From Sporosarcina oncorhynchi (GTDB lineage: Bacteria > Bacillota > Bacilli > Bacillales_A > Planococcaceae): DNA of 64,000 nt. How positions within the stretch are numbered: position 1 is the first letter of the stretch; every line of letters begins with the position of its first letter. Where the stretch lies: assembly GCF_033304615.1 (NCBI RefSeq), contig NZ_CP129118.1, positions 1,856,001 to 1,920,000 of the forward strand, read 5' to 3'. The position numbers and the translations under genes were made by a program. A model generated the notes under the pieces. That model ran no database searches. It worked only from the letters and a program-made list of their open reading frames with translations, and had not been told where the DNA came from. Shown here one piece after another: positions 38,240-46,991 of this stretch.

Positions 38240-39448
38240 CTATCTTAAATTATTTAGACGTTCTGTCTGACTCAAAATATCTGTTATGCGCACACCGAAA
38301 TTCTCATCGATGACAACAACTTCTCCACGCGCAATATGCCGGTTATTCACCAGTATATCGACAGGTTCCCCCGCCAGCTTATCCAATTCCAATATGGAAC
38401 CGCTCGACATTTCAAGGATTTCTTTCACGGAACGCTTTGTCCGTCCTAGCTCAACTGTTACTTTCAACGGGATATCCAATAACATATTCAAGTTATTGGA
38501 TTCCGATGGATTTAACGACGGTGACTCAAAGCTAGCAAACTGGGCTTGCTGTACATGTACAGGTGGTTGTTGCTGCCTAGTTGGCATCTGCTGAGGAGCT
38601 GCCTGTTGTTGCATCGGTGGTTCCTGATAGTATTGTTGTTCTTGTTGTTGCTGTCTTTGCGGCTGTTGCGGCGGCCTTTGTTCATAATTCGGCTGTTGTG
38701 TTGAAAGCGGTTCAACAGGGGCTTCCTCCATAGTGACAGCCGATTCCTCCTCTGCCCCCATACCCATTAACTGAGCGACTAAATTCTTTCCGAATTCCAG
38801 TGGGAACAACTGCATAATGTTGGAGTCAATTAATGAACCGACTCTTAAATCGAATGATACTTTGATCATCAATTCATTTTCAGGAATTTGTTCTGTGCTT
38901 TCTTCGCTTTTAATATCAAATAAATCAATGGAAGGTGGTGAAATATCGACTTTCTTATTGAAAACAGTCGACATCGACGTTGCCGCAGAACCCATCATCT
39001 GATTCATTGCTTCCTGCACAGCACTCAAGTGGATTTCATTTAATTCTTCACTTGGTGCCAACCCATCTCCTCCAAGCATTAAATCCGCAATAATAGCCGC
39101 GTCACTTTGCTTTATGACGAGAAGGTTCGTGCCATGTAAGCCTTCTGTATATTCCACTTGAATCGCAACATAAGGATGTACGAATTCCGTTTCCAACAGA
39201 CTTCTGTTCACAACTGTAATTTCAGGTGTTGTAATTTCAACTTTCTGTCCTAATAAGGAAGATAAAGCTGTAGCTGAACTACCGAAGGAGATATTCCCTA
39301 CTTCGCCTAATGCGTCTTTTTCCATTTCACTTAAATGACTTTGTAAATCATTATTCTCAGAGGACGATGTTGCGGCTTCTTCTGAAGGAAGCGGTTCTCC
39401 ACGTAATAATGCTTCGATTTCTTCTTGGGATAGCACGTTATCACTCAT
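38240..39448 (-). CDS. fliY: flagellar switch protein / CheY-P phosphatase FliY
   Basis: Switch component combining FliN-type and CheC-type modules. It has 402 residues: an N-terminal CheY-binding-like peptide (MSDNVLSQEEIEALLRG), a CheC-like domain with two active-site patterns (EVGNISFGSSATALSSLL and EAMNQMMGSAATSMSTVF), a Gln/Pro-rich linker (about 250-320), and a C-terminal SpoA/FliN domain (LLDIPLKVTVELGRTKRSV to the end). Several in-frame ATGs exist just after GGAGGGG; the one at 39448 has the best spacing. Overlaps the fliM end by 8 bp. The linker is longer and more glutamine-rich than I would expect. Confidence 0.96.
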   Translation of the reverse strand: MSDNVLSQEEIEALLRGEPLPSEEAATSSSENNDLQSHLSEMEKDALGEVGNISFGSSATALSSLLGQKVEITTPEITVVNRSLLETEFVHPYVAIQVEYTEGLHGTNLLVIKQSDAAIIADLMLGGDGLAPSEELNEIHLSAVQEAMNQMMGSAATSMSTVFNKKVDISPPSIDLFDIKSEESTEQIPENELMIKVSFDLRVGSLIDSNIMQLFPLEFGKNLVAQLMGMGAEEESAVTMEEAPVEPLSTQQPNYEQRPPQQPQRQQQQEQQYYQEPPMQQQAAPQQMPTRQQQPPVHVQQAQFASFESPSLNPSESNNLNMLLDIPLKVTVELGRTKRSVKEILEMSSGSILELDKLAGEPVDILVNNRHIARGEVVVIDENFGVRITDILSQTERLNNLR

Positions 39449-40439
39449 CATCTTCATCCCCTCCGTTCAATATATCAATAATTTGCACGGCCATCCGATT
39501 TCGCATATGGCCGGGCTGTGCAGTGAATTTTGGAATATCCCCCACCTTCACAAGAAGAGGATCATCTATTTTCGTATCAAGCGAAATAACGTCTCCCGCC
39601 TGAAGATACAAGAAGTCTTCAACTGATATCGAGCCTTGTCCAAGCTCCGTTGTAATCGCCAAACTTGTTTGCTTAAGTCGTTTTTCCAAAATGATACTTT
39701 GTTCTGGTGACGGTTCTTTCTTATTTGTCTGCATCCAGTACCGTACTGACAAGTTCGGTACTATCGGTTCAAGGACGACGTGTGGAATACATATATTTAT
39801 CATCCCACTCGATTCACCGATCATAATGTTGAATGAAATGACGACAACCGTCTCATTCGGTGAAATCATCTGCAGAAATTGAGGATTCACTTCCATTTCT
39901 GATAAGAACGGATCAATTTCAATAATTCCTGACCACGCTTCACGTAAATTGTCAAACGACCTTTCAAAAAGATTGGTCAATATCTTTGTTTCAATTTCCG
40001 TCATATTATCCACTTTCCCCGGACCATCACCGACACCGCCCATTAACCGGTCCAACATCGAGTAAGCCACATTCGGATTCACTTCCATGATGATATTGCC
40101 TTCCAGTGGTGGAACTTCGAATATATTTAGCAATGTCATATTTGGAATCGATCGGATGAACTCCTCGAATGGAATCTGATCGACCGAGGCAACATTGATT
40201 TGTACATATGTCCGCAACTGCGCTGAGAAGTATGTTGTTAATAATCTGGCAAAGTTTTCATGGATTCGAGTTAAACTTCGGATCTGATCCTTTGAAAATC
40301 GAAGAGCACGTTTAAAGTCATAGACTTTGACCTTTTTTGTTTCATCTTCTTTTTTCATCTCATCCGCTGACATTTCACCAGTTGAGATTGCGGATAATAA
40401 TGCATCAATTTCATGTTGGGATAAAATATCTCCAGCCAT
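39441..40439 (-). CDS. fliM: flagellar motor switch protein FliM
   Basis: C-ring protein that binds CheY-P. It has 332 residues: N-terminal CheY-binding peptide DILSQHEIDALLSA, the middle domain with MTLLNIFEVPPLEGNIIMEVN and DRLMGGVGDGPG, and the C-terminal SpoA domain with DVISLDTKIDDPLLVKVGD. A charged insertion (MSADEMKKEDETKKVKVYDF) follows the peptide. Length agrees with B. subtilis FliM. Preceded by fliL and overlapping fliY. Confidence 0.97.
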   Translation of the reverse strand: MAGDILSQHEIDALLSAISTGEMSADEMKKEDETKKVKVYDFKRALRFSKDQIRSLTRIHENFARLLTTYFSAQLRTYVQINVASVDQIPFEEFIRSIPNMTLLNIFEVPPLEGNIIMEVNPNVAYSMLDRLMGGVGDGPGKVDNMTEIETKILTNLFERSFDNLREAWSGIIEIDPFLSEMEVNPQFLQMISPNETVVVISFNIMIGESSGMINICIPHVVLEPIVPNLSVRYWMQTNKKEPSPEQSIILEKRLKQTSLAITTELGQGSISVEDFLYLQAGDVISLDTKIDDPLLVKVGDIPKFTAQPGHMRNRMAVQIIDILNGGDEDDE

Positions 40440-40477
40440 TAAGCCACCTCCAGTCCCTGTATACGATTAGTACATTG

Positions 40478-40912
40478 TTAATTAATAATGTAAGAAACGA
40501 TATACACTTTTTCAATTTCCCCCTGCTGCATAAGCGGATTTAACTGTGCCTTTATAGCTTCCTCGAATGCGCGTTTGCCGGATTTCCCATCAAAATCTTC
40601 CGCTGTCATTTCAGACAATTCCTGAATGACAATATTATTGATTTGAAAATCCCGCTTTCTCAATTCTTCTGCAGATTTTTTATTGCTTGTCTGGATCTTC
40701 AAGGAAATTTTTATATACTGCTTTCCTGAAAGATTTGTCGTGATTTCCGGTACATCGACAGAAGCTTCTACAATCTCATCGATTGTCGGTTCTTTCGGTT
40801 CACTAGGTCCGCTATTATTGGACAATTGCAATTTGAGGACAAGACCAATAATACTTAACAACGAAATAACAACTAATACGATAAGTGCAATAGTCAATGC
40901 TTTACTCTTCAT
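40478..40912 (-). CDS. fliL: flagellar basal body-associated protein FliL
   Basis: Single-pass membrane protein that associates with stator units. It has 144 residues from ATG 40912: one N-terminal membrane helix (about 5-27, TIALIVLVVISLLSIIGLV), a short linker, then an extracytoplasmic domain related to the SPFH-like FliL fold ending in GEIEKVYIVSYIIN. The open frame runs 33 codons further upstream through swrD, but that extension lacks a ribosome-binding site and the family N-terminus. Start overlaps swrD by 11 bp. Confidence 0.94.
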   Translation of the reverse strand: MKSKALTIALIVLVVISLLSIIGLVLKLQLSNNSGPSEPKEPTIDEIVEASVDVPEITTNLSGKQYIKISLKIQTSNKKSAEELRKRDFQINNIVIQELSEMTAEDFDGKSGKRAFEEAIKAQLNPLMQQGEIEKVYIVSYIIN

Positions 40913-41123
40913 CTTCTTCACCCCAAATATGCGGATTCGATAACAATTGAACTGATTGATAGAAATTAATGATGCGTTGGCTAACGACATCAGCCGGTTC
41001 GAGGACGACATATTTTGACCCAGTCGTCAACGTAATTGTCGTATCAGGAAACGTCTCCACTTTTTCTATGTACAGTGCATTAAGCGTATAAACCGCACCG
41101 TTCAAACGTGTTACTTGGATCAT
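40902..41123 (-). CDS. swrD: swarming motility protein SwrD (FlbD family)
   Basis: 73-residue FlbD-family protein, starting MIQVTRLNGAVYTLNALYIE and including DTTITLTTGSKYVVLE. B. subtilis SwrD (YlzI) increases flagellar power by raising stator protein MotA/MotB; the function here is by homology and position between flgE and fliL. The only good ribosome-binding site, AGGAGGG, is 31 bp upstream of the ATG, separated from it by a stable GC-rich hairpin; a GTG six codons upstream (41141) is 13 bp from it. The true start is therefore uncertain. Confidence 0.88.
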   Translation of the reverse strand: MIQVTRLNGAVYTLNALYIEKVETFPDTTITLTTGSKYVVLEPADVVSQRIINFYQSVQLLSNPHIWGEEDEE

Positions 41124-41130
41124 ATGTAAG

Positions 41131-41161
41131 GGGCCGGGCACAGAGCCGGCCCGGCCCTCCT
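41131..41161 (-). promoter_or_regulatory. GC-rich hairpin between ribosome-binding site and swrD start
   Basis: On the minus strand GGGCCGGGC pairs perfectly with GCCCGGCCC around a 9-nt loop. The stem begins within the AGGAGGG ribosome-binding site (41155-41161) and ends 7 bp before the swrD ATG. It is not followed by a T-run on the minus strand, so it is not an ordinary terminator for flgE. It could block or loop together the translation start region. Confidence 0.7.
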
Positions 41162-41227
41162 TTTCTGATGAAGCTATTTTATGTTTAAGAGATTGGCTAA
41201 CTGGGTAACTATAATGTGGGAATACTA

Positions 41228-42148
41228 TTATCGTTTCAAGTTAACTAGTTCTTGCAAGATTTCGTCTGATGTTGTGATGATTCTTGTGTTTGCTTGGAAA
41301 CCACGTTGAGCAACGATCATTTCTGTGAATTCTTCGGAAAGGTCAACGTTGGACATTTCTAGGAAGCCGGATTCGATATCTCCAAGTCCTGACGTAGTTG
41401 CAATTCCCTTTAATGCATCACCAGAGTTTGAAGTACTTGAAAAGTAATTCCCACCAACTTTCTCCAATCCTCCCGGGTTAGGGAACTTGGAGATAACCAA
41501 TTGACCTGCCCACTTTAATACACCAGCATTATCGACAAAAGTGACAGTACCATCTTTTCCAATCGACATACTTTTCGCATCAGTAGGAATTTTAATCGGA
41601 TTTTCAGCAGTACCTGTTTTAATTGAAATAGCATTAGTAGTTGCATTAAAAGTAGGTGATAAATTCGCATTTGGTACAGGGTAAACTGGAGGAGTACCAG
41701 TTGGTGTTGCCGCAACTCCAACCAAGTATTTTCCATCCGAATTAACTAAATAACCGTTATTGTCCATATAGAAGTTTCCAGCGCGTGTGAATAAAACATT
41801 ATTAAATCCCGTAGGTGTGGTGCCGGTTGAATCTGCGACTTGGAAGAAACCATCTCCAGATATAGCTAAATCCAATGTATTACCTGTAAATTGAGTTGAT
41901 CCCCCAGAATGGATTGTATCTATAGCAGATAATTGGGCACCTAGCCCAACTTGCTTTGGATTGACCCCCCCACGTGTAGCAGTAGCACCAGATGCTCCTG
42001 CAACACTCTGTGAAATTAAATCCTTAAATATCGTTCGTCCTTTTTTAAATCCATAAGTATTAACGTTCGCAATATTGTTACCAATTACATCCAACTTCGT
42101 TTGGAAGTTTTTCAATCCTGAAATTCCTGAGTACATCGATCTTAACAT
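41228..42148 (-). CDS. flgE: flagellar hook protein FlgE
   Basis: Hook subunit exported by the flagellar apparatus. It has 306 residues: N-terminal SMYSGISGLKNFQTKLDVIG and NNIANVNTYGFKKGRTIFKD, the FlgE/F/G core with LDLAISGDGFFQV and TRAGNFYMDNNGYLVNSDG, a central variable part (about 150-215, with Thr/Pro/Asn-rich GVAATPTGTPPVYPVPNAN), and the C-terminal SGFLEMSNVDLSEEFTEMIV and AQRGFQANTRIITTSDEILQ. The B. subtilis protein is about 264 residues, so the surface-exposed middle is longer here. ATG 42148 follows GAGGGGAAAAATTAC; the upstream 20-codon extension is unsupported. Confidence 0.95.
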   Translation of the reverse strand: MLRSMYSGISGLKNFQTKLDVIGNNIANVNTYGFKKGRTIFKDLISQSVAGASGATATRGGVNPKQVGLGAQLSAIDTIHSGGSTQFTGNTLDLAISGDGFFQVADSTGTTPTGFNNVLFTRAGNFYMDNNGYLVNSDGKYLVGVAATPTGTPPVYPVPNANLSPTFNATTNAISIKTGTAENPIKIPTDAKSMSIGKDGTVTFVDNAGVLKWAGQLVISKFPNPGGLEKVGGNYFSSTSNSGDALKGIATTSGLGDIESGFLEMSNVDLSEEFTEMIVAQRGFQANTRIITTSDEILQELVNLKR

Positions 42149-42230
42149 GTAATTTTTCCCCTCTCGGAATGTGTATCTGCCTCTATCGGTCGGCAGTACG
42201 ATTGGCATCCTCTATCTGAGGTCCTGCCGG

Positions 42231-42611
42231 TTAGCTGAGCACGATTGTGCCGTCGATATTTGTAAATAGTTGATCTTTCGCTTCCTTGCGATCCATCGCT
42301 GTTATGACTGTGGAATTTTTTGCGCTGACGATCAGTGCTGCTTGATCCATAAGTACAAGCGATTCTTTGATTCCCTTCATTTTCGCCTCGTTCACCTTAT
42401 CTGAGATGTGGGCCCACTCGACTTCTGAAATATGGATATTCCGTTCTTTCAGTCTGTCGGTTGCATGTTTACTAATTTTCAACTCTTGCGGCTGAATTGC
42501 CTTGTTGAGTTGTTCAAGAAACGATTGCTGCGGACGCTGAACAGGTTTATGAGGTTGTCCTTGGCGTATGTGCGTCTGCGACGGAACGTGGTGGATGTTT
42601 AGTTTCTCCAT
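42231..42611 (-). CDS. TIGR02530-type flagellar operon protein
   Basis: 126 residues, in the usual place between flgD and flgE. It has a Gln/Pro/His-rich N-terminus (about 1-40) followed by the family core LKISKHATDRLKERNIHISE, EAKMKGIKESLVLMDQAALI and IDGTIVLS at the extreme C-terminus. Proteins of this family occur in many Bacillota flagellar operons without a proven role; proposals include a hook-assembly helper. No membrane helix or signal. Start ATG 42611 preceded by a CAGGAGCGAG ribosome-binding site. Confidence 0.86.
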   Translation of the reverse strand: MEKLNIHHVPSQTHIRQGQPHKPVQRPQQSFLEQLNKAIQPQELKISKHATDRLKERNIHISEVEWAHISDKVNEAKMKGIKESLVLMDQAALIVSAKNSTVITAMDRKEAKDQLFTNIDGTIVLS

Positions 42612-42627
42612 ACACTCGCTCCTGTTC

Positions 42628-43275
42628 TTATTGGCTTATCGACGTAAATGACTTTCCGTCAATTCTTGTACCATCCTCTAAAATATATTGCAACTTTCCT
42701 TCTTTGTTTGAAACAGAAATGACTGTTCCAGTTTTTTCGTCTTCACCATCCATATACCCTACCGTCTTACCGATTAGCTGGCTTGCTTCTACTAGACTAT
42801 TCGCACCACTTGAACCTGAAAGTACTTCAGATATATTGCCTGGTGTTAATTCCTTGCCGTCTTCCATTGTGAATACGACAGATCCGTTCACGAACTTCGC
42901 TGATTGGATAATGCCTGTTCCTTCATTAATGATTGGTTTACCTGCTTCATCTTTTTTGTCGCTCACTTCATGCCATTTGACACTTTTCCCTACAAATTGA
43001 TTATATTGAATCAATTGCGTTTGGTTTTGTGCTTCCGCAAACTTATCAAATGCTTTCGCCAAGTTCATCGTCTGTTCTAAGGAAGAAAATTGAGCCATCT
43101 GTGCGATGAATTCGTTATCCTTCATCGGATTAGTTGGATCTTGATTTGTCAGTTGAGCGATCAGTATTTTCATGAAAGCGTCTTTCCCCATCGTATCTGG
43201 TCCTGTTTGCCGTTGATCGCGCTGTTTATTGACGAGATACATCGAGTCTGTAATCGTTTTTTGGACTTCTGGCAT
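42628..43275 (-). CDS. flgD: flagellar hook capping protein FlgD
   Basis: Scaffold that caps the growing hook. It has 215 residues. The N-terminal half carries the FlgD signature DTMGKDAFMKILIAQLTNQD with PTNPMKDNEFIAQMAQFSSL directly after it, and the C-terminal half is a small beta domain (GKSVKWHEVSDKK, GKTVGYMDGEDEK). The frame continues seven codons upstream, but ATG 43275 has GGAGGTGTAGTGAA before it. Four bases separate it from the fliK stop. Confidence 0.95.
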   Translation of the reverse strand: MPEVQKTITDSMYLVNKQRDQRQTGPDTMGKDAFMKILIAQLTNQDPTNPMKDNEFIAQMAQFSSLEQTMNLAKAFDKFAEAQNQTQLIQYNQFVGKSVKWHEVSDKKDEAGKPIINEGTGIIQSAKFVNGSVVFTMEDGKELTPGNISEVLSGSSGANSLVEASQLIGKTVGYMDGEDEKTGTVISVSNKEGKLQYILEDGTRIDGKSFTSISQ

Positions 43276-43279
43276 TTCA

Positions 43280-44572
43280 CTACACCTCCAATTCAATCAT
43301 AAATTCGTCAAACGTCATTTCTTCTTCTGTTTGACTATTGTCCTTATTGGACTCTTCTTGTTGCTCACGCTTGAACTGTTCGTTGAAAGCTTGTTCGCGA
43401 TCATTTTTTGACGTTTCTTGGATGGACTGTGTCACGTCAATACGTTCAACTTGCAAGTTTTGTTGAGCTAATGCATTTCTTAATTGGTGCATTTGACTAT
43501 CAAGCATCCCTTTTGCTAAAGCTGTTGAAGCTAGTATTCTAGCTGAAAGGACACCGTTTGTTTCGTGTAATTCGATACGGATTTGTCCAAGATGTTCTGG
43601 ATAGAGCTTGATAAGCATCCTAGTAGATCCACCTACTTGTCCAAAATTCGATCTTTTGAAAAGCATCTGCATTTCACGCATCAATGCTTCACTGCGTGAG
43701 GAACCGGCGCTGTCAGTTTGTGGGATGGAAAATTCCGCTCTTGTCTGCGTAATAGCTGTATTCGGACTACTCGTTAGATGACTTGTTGTTTCAGGCTGCT
43801 TTTGAGTTGCATTTTCATCTGCATTCGATGAGGATGTATCGGCTTGAACAACGACTCTTAAGTTTTGTTGTTGCTGCATGAATGGAAGTACATTCTGTTT
43901 ACCATTAGTCGCTGTCAAAGTAAGTTGTTGGATTTGCTCAGAAGCACTTTGCAGCATCGATTGAAAACTGAACATTTTCTGTTCCATCGACAATGTCATA
44001 TCTACTTTAGGTGCTATTAACTCCGTAGCCTTAAGAAGTGCCAATAAGTTAATGGATTGATTTTGACTAGAAGAACCTTCCATCGAATCGAATAGTTGTT
44101 GGTAGAAATTCATACCTCGATCTTCAAACACCGTTAACAGTGACCAAACATCAGTTAAACTATTTAGTTCATCTATTTCATCCTCAACTAGACCGGTTTT
44201 TTCTAAAACACTCTTCAAAGACTCCAATAATTTTTCAGGGTCAATAGATAGCATTGTTGCAAAGTCTGTTAAATTGAGCTTTCCACTAATCGTATGCATT
44301 TCTTTTGAAAACTCGACATTTTCATATCCAGGAATTTGTTGTAATGCCTGCTCTAGCTCTTCAGGTGTTTTAGCAGCAAATAGTTGTTGGATCATTTCGA
44401 GTGGAACTTGTACGATTTCTTCATTCAGAATCTGCCCCATTGGTTCAGCTTTCATTGTCATGCCAGCAAAGACATTACCGAATGATTGCATTGAAGTATC
44501 GGTTTTTTGACCAGCGCTTATTGGCGATTGGGTGCCTAATCCCATCATGGATTGCATCGCTGCGATATTCAC
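43280..44572 (-). CDS. fliK: flagellar hook-length control protein FliK
   Basis: Secreted ruler that measures hook length and triggers the FlhB switch. It has about 430 residues: a poorly conserved, Gln/Ser/Thr-rich N-terminal two thirds and a C-terminal Flg_hook domain (about 315-385) with LIKLYPEHLGQIRIELHE and the ALAQQNLQVERIDV end, then a charged tail (FKREQQEESNKDNSQTEEE). The likely start is GTG 44572, nine bases from GGGGAGGTG; the earlier GTG at 44584 is part of that site. Between ylxF and flgD. Confidence 0.92.
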   Translation of the reverse strand: MNIAAMQSMMGLGTQSPISAGQKTDTSMQSFGNVFAGMTMKAEPMGQILNEEIVQVPLEMIQQLFAAKTPEELEQALQQIPGYENVEFSKEMHTISGKLNLTDFATMLSIDPEKLLESLKSVLEKTGLVEDEIDELNSLTDVWSLLTVFEDRGMNFYQQLFDSMEGSSSQNQSINLLALLKATELIAPKVDMTLSMEQKMFSFQSMLQSASEQIQQLTLTATNGKQNVLPFMQQQQNLRVVVQADTSSSNADENATQKQPETTSHLTSSPNTAITQTRAEFSIPQTDSAGSSRSEALMREMQMLFKRSNFGQVGGSTRMLIKLYPEHLGQIRIELHETNGVLSARILASTALAKGMLDSQMHQLRNALAQQNLQVERIDVTQSIQETSKNDREQAFNEQFKREQQEESNKDNSQTEEEMTFDEFMIELEV

Positions 44573-44619
44573 TTTTTCTTTCACCTCCCCTCAATCTCTA
44601 TTATACTACTTTTTTCTAG

Positions 44620-45213
44620 TTATTTCGTCATAAGACTAGTATACTTTGCCGCATCCTCGACAGACATCTTCTCTAATATCGGTGCAAGTGTGTCTGGTTT
44701 CAAGCTAGCAAGTATCTGAATCGCTTCTGCATCGCTCATTTTGGAGATAACAGGCGCTGCGGATTTTGGTGACATCTTTTCGAACGTGGAAATAATTTCT
44801 TTCATATCACGTTTGGAATCGTCCTTTTGTACTTTCAAGAGTTCGATTTCATTCAAAAGATTTTGCTGTTCAGTCAGTAAATCCTGCTTTTCAATATTGG
44901 ATTTATCAAGTTCTTCTTGAAGTTTGTAAAGCGCCGCTTCTTTTTCCTGTATTTCTGCTTGCAGCGTGACAACACGTTCTCCCATTGCAAGATCTTCAGT
45001 ACTATCTTCGTCGTCTTTTTCTTTGTCGACGAAAGGAAGAGTTTGCGTAAATTCCTTCGCTTTGTCAAAAACGTTTATATCTGCAACGTAGGCAATTACA
45101 AGTAACACCATAGTTGTGAACAATAAAGGAATGAGTGTCCAAAGTAATAAGTCTTGAAAGACACGAGTACCTTTTTTCTTTTCTATTTTCAATTGATCGG
45201 ACTTTTTCGCCAC
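44620..45213 (-). CDS. ylxF: YlxF, MotE/MgtE-N-domain flagellar protein
   Basis: 197 residues: basic N-terminus, one membrane helix (about 22-45, LLLWTLIPLLFTTMVLLVIA), a coiled coil (about 80-140, Glu/Gln/Leu-rich heptads), and a C-terminal MgtE N-domain-like helical segment (MSPKSAAPVISKMSDAEAIQ, then ILASLKPDTLAPILEKMS). This is the architecture of YlxF/MotE proteins between fliJ and fliK. Possibly a motor or export accessory; function in Bacillales is not well defined. Two bases separate it from fliJ. A 47-bp gap separates it from fliK. Confidence 0.87.
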   Translation of the reverse strand: MAKKSDQLKIEKKKGTRVFQDLLLWTLIPLLFTTMVLLVIAYVADINVFDKAKEFTQTLPFVDKEKDDEDSTEDLAMGERVVTLQAEIQEKEAALYKLQEELDKSNIEKQDLLTEQQNLLNEIELLKVQKDDSKRDMKEIISTFEKMSPKSAAPVISKMSDAEAIQILASLKPDTLAPILEKMSVEDAAKYTSLMTK

Positions 45214-45214
45214 A

Positions 45215-45667
45215 TTACCACCCTGTTTCTCTTCTATGGAACTTTAATGTAGACAATTCGTCTAGCATAGTCGATTCTATCTGTTCCATTTCCGTTCGAT
45301 AATGCTCTTTGTCTTTTTCTTTCATTTTTTCGTACTTCTTCACTTCAATCGACTTTTCCAATAGTTTCTCTTCATACCAATTCATTTTCGAACGAGCTTT
45401 GATGACAGATTGTTGGAGTGTGTCGATACGCTTTTCCAGACTGTCGATGAAATGGGCGAACTGATGAATATCCGTAATGAAGAATCCCTCCGCAAGCTTT
45501 TGCTGGTGCTTGTCAGTTACATCTTCTTTCTTCTTCAGCACCTCATACAGTTCGTTTGCGACGGCTTCAAAAGACTCCACAGACTTCTTAAACTCCATTT
45601 CCGTATCCGTTTTTTCCTGTTCGCGGAAATTGAGCACTTTTTCGAATCGATATTGATAGGGTTTCAA
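45215..45667 (-). CDS. fliJ: flagellar export chaperone/stalk protein FliJ
   Basis: Coiled-coil stalk of the flagellar export ATPase. It has 150 residues, almost entirely helical with heptad patterns, starting MKPYQYRFEKVLNFREQEKT, a sequence typical of Bacillales FliJ. Overlaps the fliI end by four bases (ATGA-type). Role: couples FliI rotation to FlhA, known from other species. Confidence 0.93.
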   Translation of the reverse strand: MKPYQYRFEKVLNFREQEKTDTEMEFKKSVESFEAVANELYEVLKKKEDVTDKHQQKLAEGFFITDIHQFAHFIDSLEKRIDTLQQSVIKARSKMNWYEEKLLEKSIEVKKYEKMKEKDKEHYRTEMEQIESTMLDELSTLKFHRRETGW

Positions 45668-46989
45668 CGTGAGTCACCTCCTGGAGCCAGTGATATCAAT
45701 TCACTGATACTATCTTCCATACTCACATTATCTTTATAGCTTTGTTTTAAATAGTTTGTAATATGTGGTTCAAATTCAATTGCCTCATCAATCTCACGCG
45801 ATGTACCTCGTTTGTACGCCCCAATGTTGATGAGATCTTCAGATTTATCATACGTATAATATAATTCACGAAGTTTTTCTGCGGCTTTCACATGATCCGG
45901 ACTGGCAATATGGTTCATAAGACGGCTGACGCTCTTTAATACGTTTATGGCTGGATATTGTCCTTTGTTCGCAAGTGTCCTGTCCAACACGATATGCCCG
46001 TCTAAAATACCGCGGACAGCATCCGCAATTGGTTCGTTCATATCGTCCCCGTCAACTAGAACTGTATAGAAAGCGGTAATCGCACCCACTTCATTCGTTC
46101 CTGTCCGTTCTAATAGTTTTGGTAATATGGAGAAAACGGATGGGGTATACCCCCGCGTGGCAGGCGGTTCACCGACTGCAAGCCCAATTTCACGCTGCGC
46201 CATTGCGACTCGTGTGACGGAATCCATCATTAGCATGACATTCATGCCTTTATTCCTGAAGTATTCTGCAATCGCCGTTGCCGTGAAAGCACCTTTAATA
46301 CGCATGAGGGCTGGCTGGTCTGATGTAGCAGCAACTACTATCGTGCGGCTCAATCCTTCTGGACCCAAGTCCCGTTCAATAAATTCACGCACTTCTCGTC
46401 CACGCTCACCGATAAGACCGATGACATTTAAATCTGCGGTTGTATTTCTCGCAATCATTCCGAGAAGCGTACTCTTCCCTACACCGGAACCCGCAAATAT
46501 GCCTACACGTTGTCCATTTCCAACTGTCAGCATCCCGTCGATTGCTTTGACACCTACCGCTAATTTTTCATTGATTGGCATACGAGAAAGTACATTTGGA
46601 GGCTCCTGTTCAGCGCTGACAGTAGAAAGTCCTTTCGGCAATGCACTTTTATCGATCGGATTCCCCATCGAGTCCAACACTTTCCCAATCAGATTCATGC
46701 CGACTTTAACTTCCAATGGTTTGCCAGTGCTTTCAACAAGACACCCACTTGATATGTCATTAATACTTGTATAGGGCATCAGGATAACGATTTCTTCACG
46801 AAACCCAACAACTTCCGCAAGAATGATTGAATCTTTATCATTATTTAAATGGATATGACAGACGTCCCCGACTGAACTTACTGGTCCTTGGGACTCAATC
46901 ATCAGACCGACAACACGAACAACGCGTCCGAACTTCGGAAATGTATTCAATTTCGAAATAGATCCTATTAGTTCTTCAGCTTTCTTCAT
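45664..46989 (-). CDS. fliI: flagellum-specific export ATPase FliI
   Basis: Hexameric ATPase related to F1 beta, energising flagellar export. It has 441 residues: N-terminal beta barrel, Walker A AGSGVGKST at 166-174, VGLIGERGREV-type signature IGLIGERGREVREFIERDL, Walker B LMMDSVTR, and PSVFSILPKLLERTG. ATPase motifs are intact. Two bases after fliH stop; overlaps fliJ. Confidence 0.97.
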   Translation of the reverse strand: MKKAEELIGSISKLNTFPKFGRVVRVVGLMIESQGPVSSVGDVCHIHLNNDKDSIILAEVVGFREEIVILMPYTSINDISSGCLVESTGKPLEVKVGMNLIGKVLDSMGNPIDKSALPKGLSTVSAEQEPPNVLSRMPINEKLAVGVKAIDGMLTVGNGQRVGIFAGSGVGKSTLLGMIARNTTADLNVIGLIGERGREVREFIERDLGPEGLSRTIVVAATSDQPALMRIKGAFTATAIAEYFRNKGMNVMLMMDSVTRVAMAQREIGLAVGEPPATRGYTPSVFSILPKLLERTGTNEVGAITAFYTVLVDGDDMNEPIADAVRGILDGHIVLDRTLANKGQYPAINVLKSVSRLMNHIASPDHVKAAEKLRELYYTYDKSEDLINIGAYKRGTSREIDEAIEFEPHITNYLKQSYKDNVSMEDSISELISLAPGGDSR

Positions 46990-46991
46990 TT

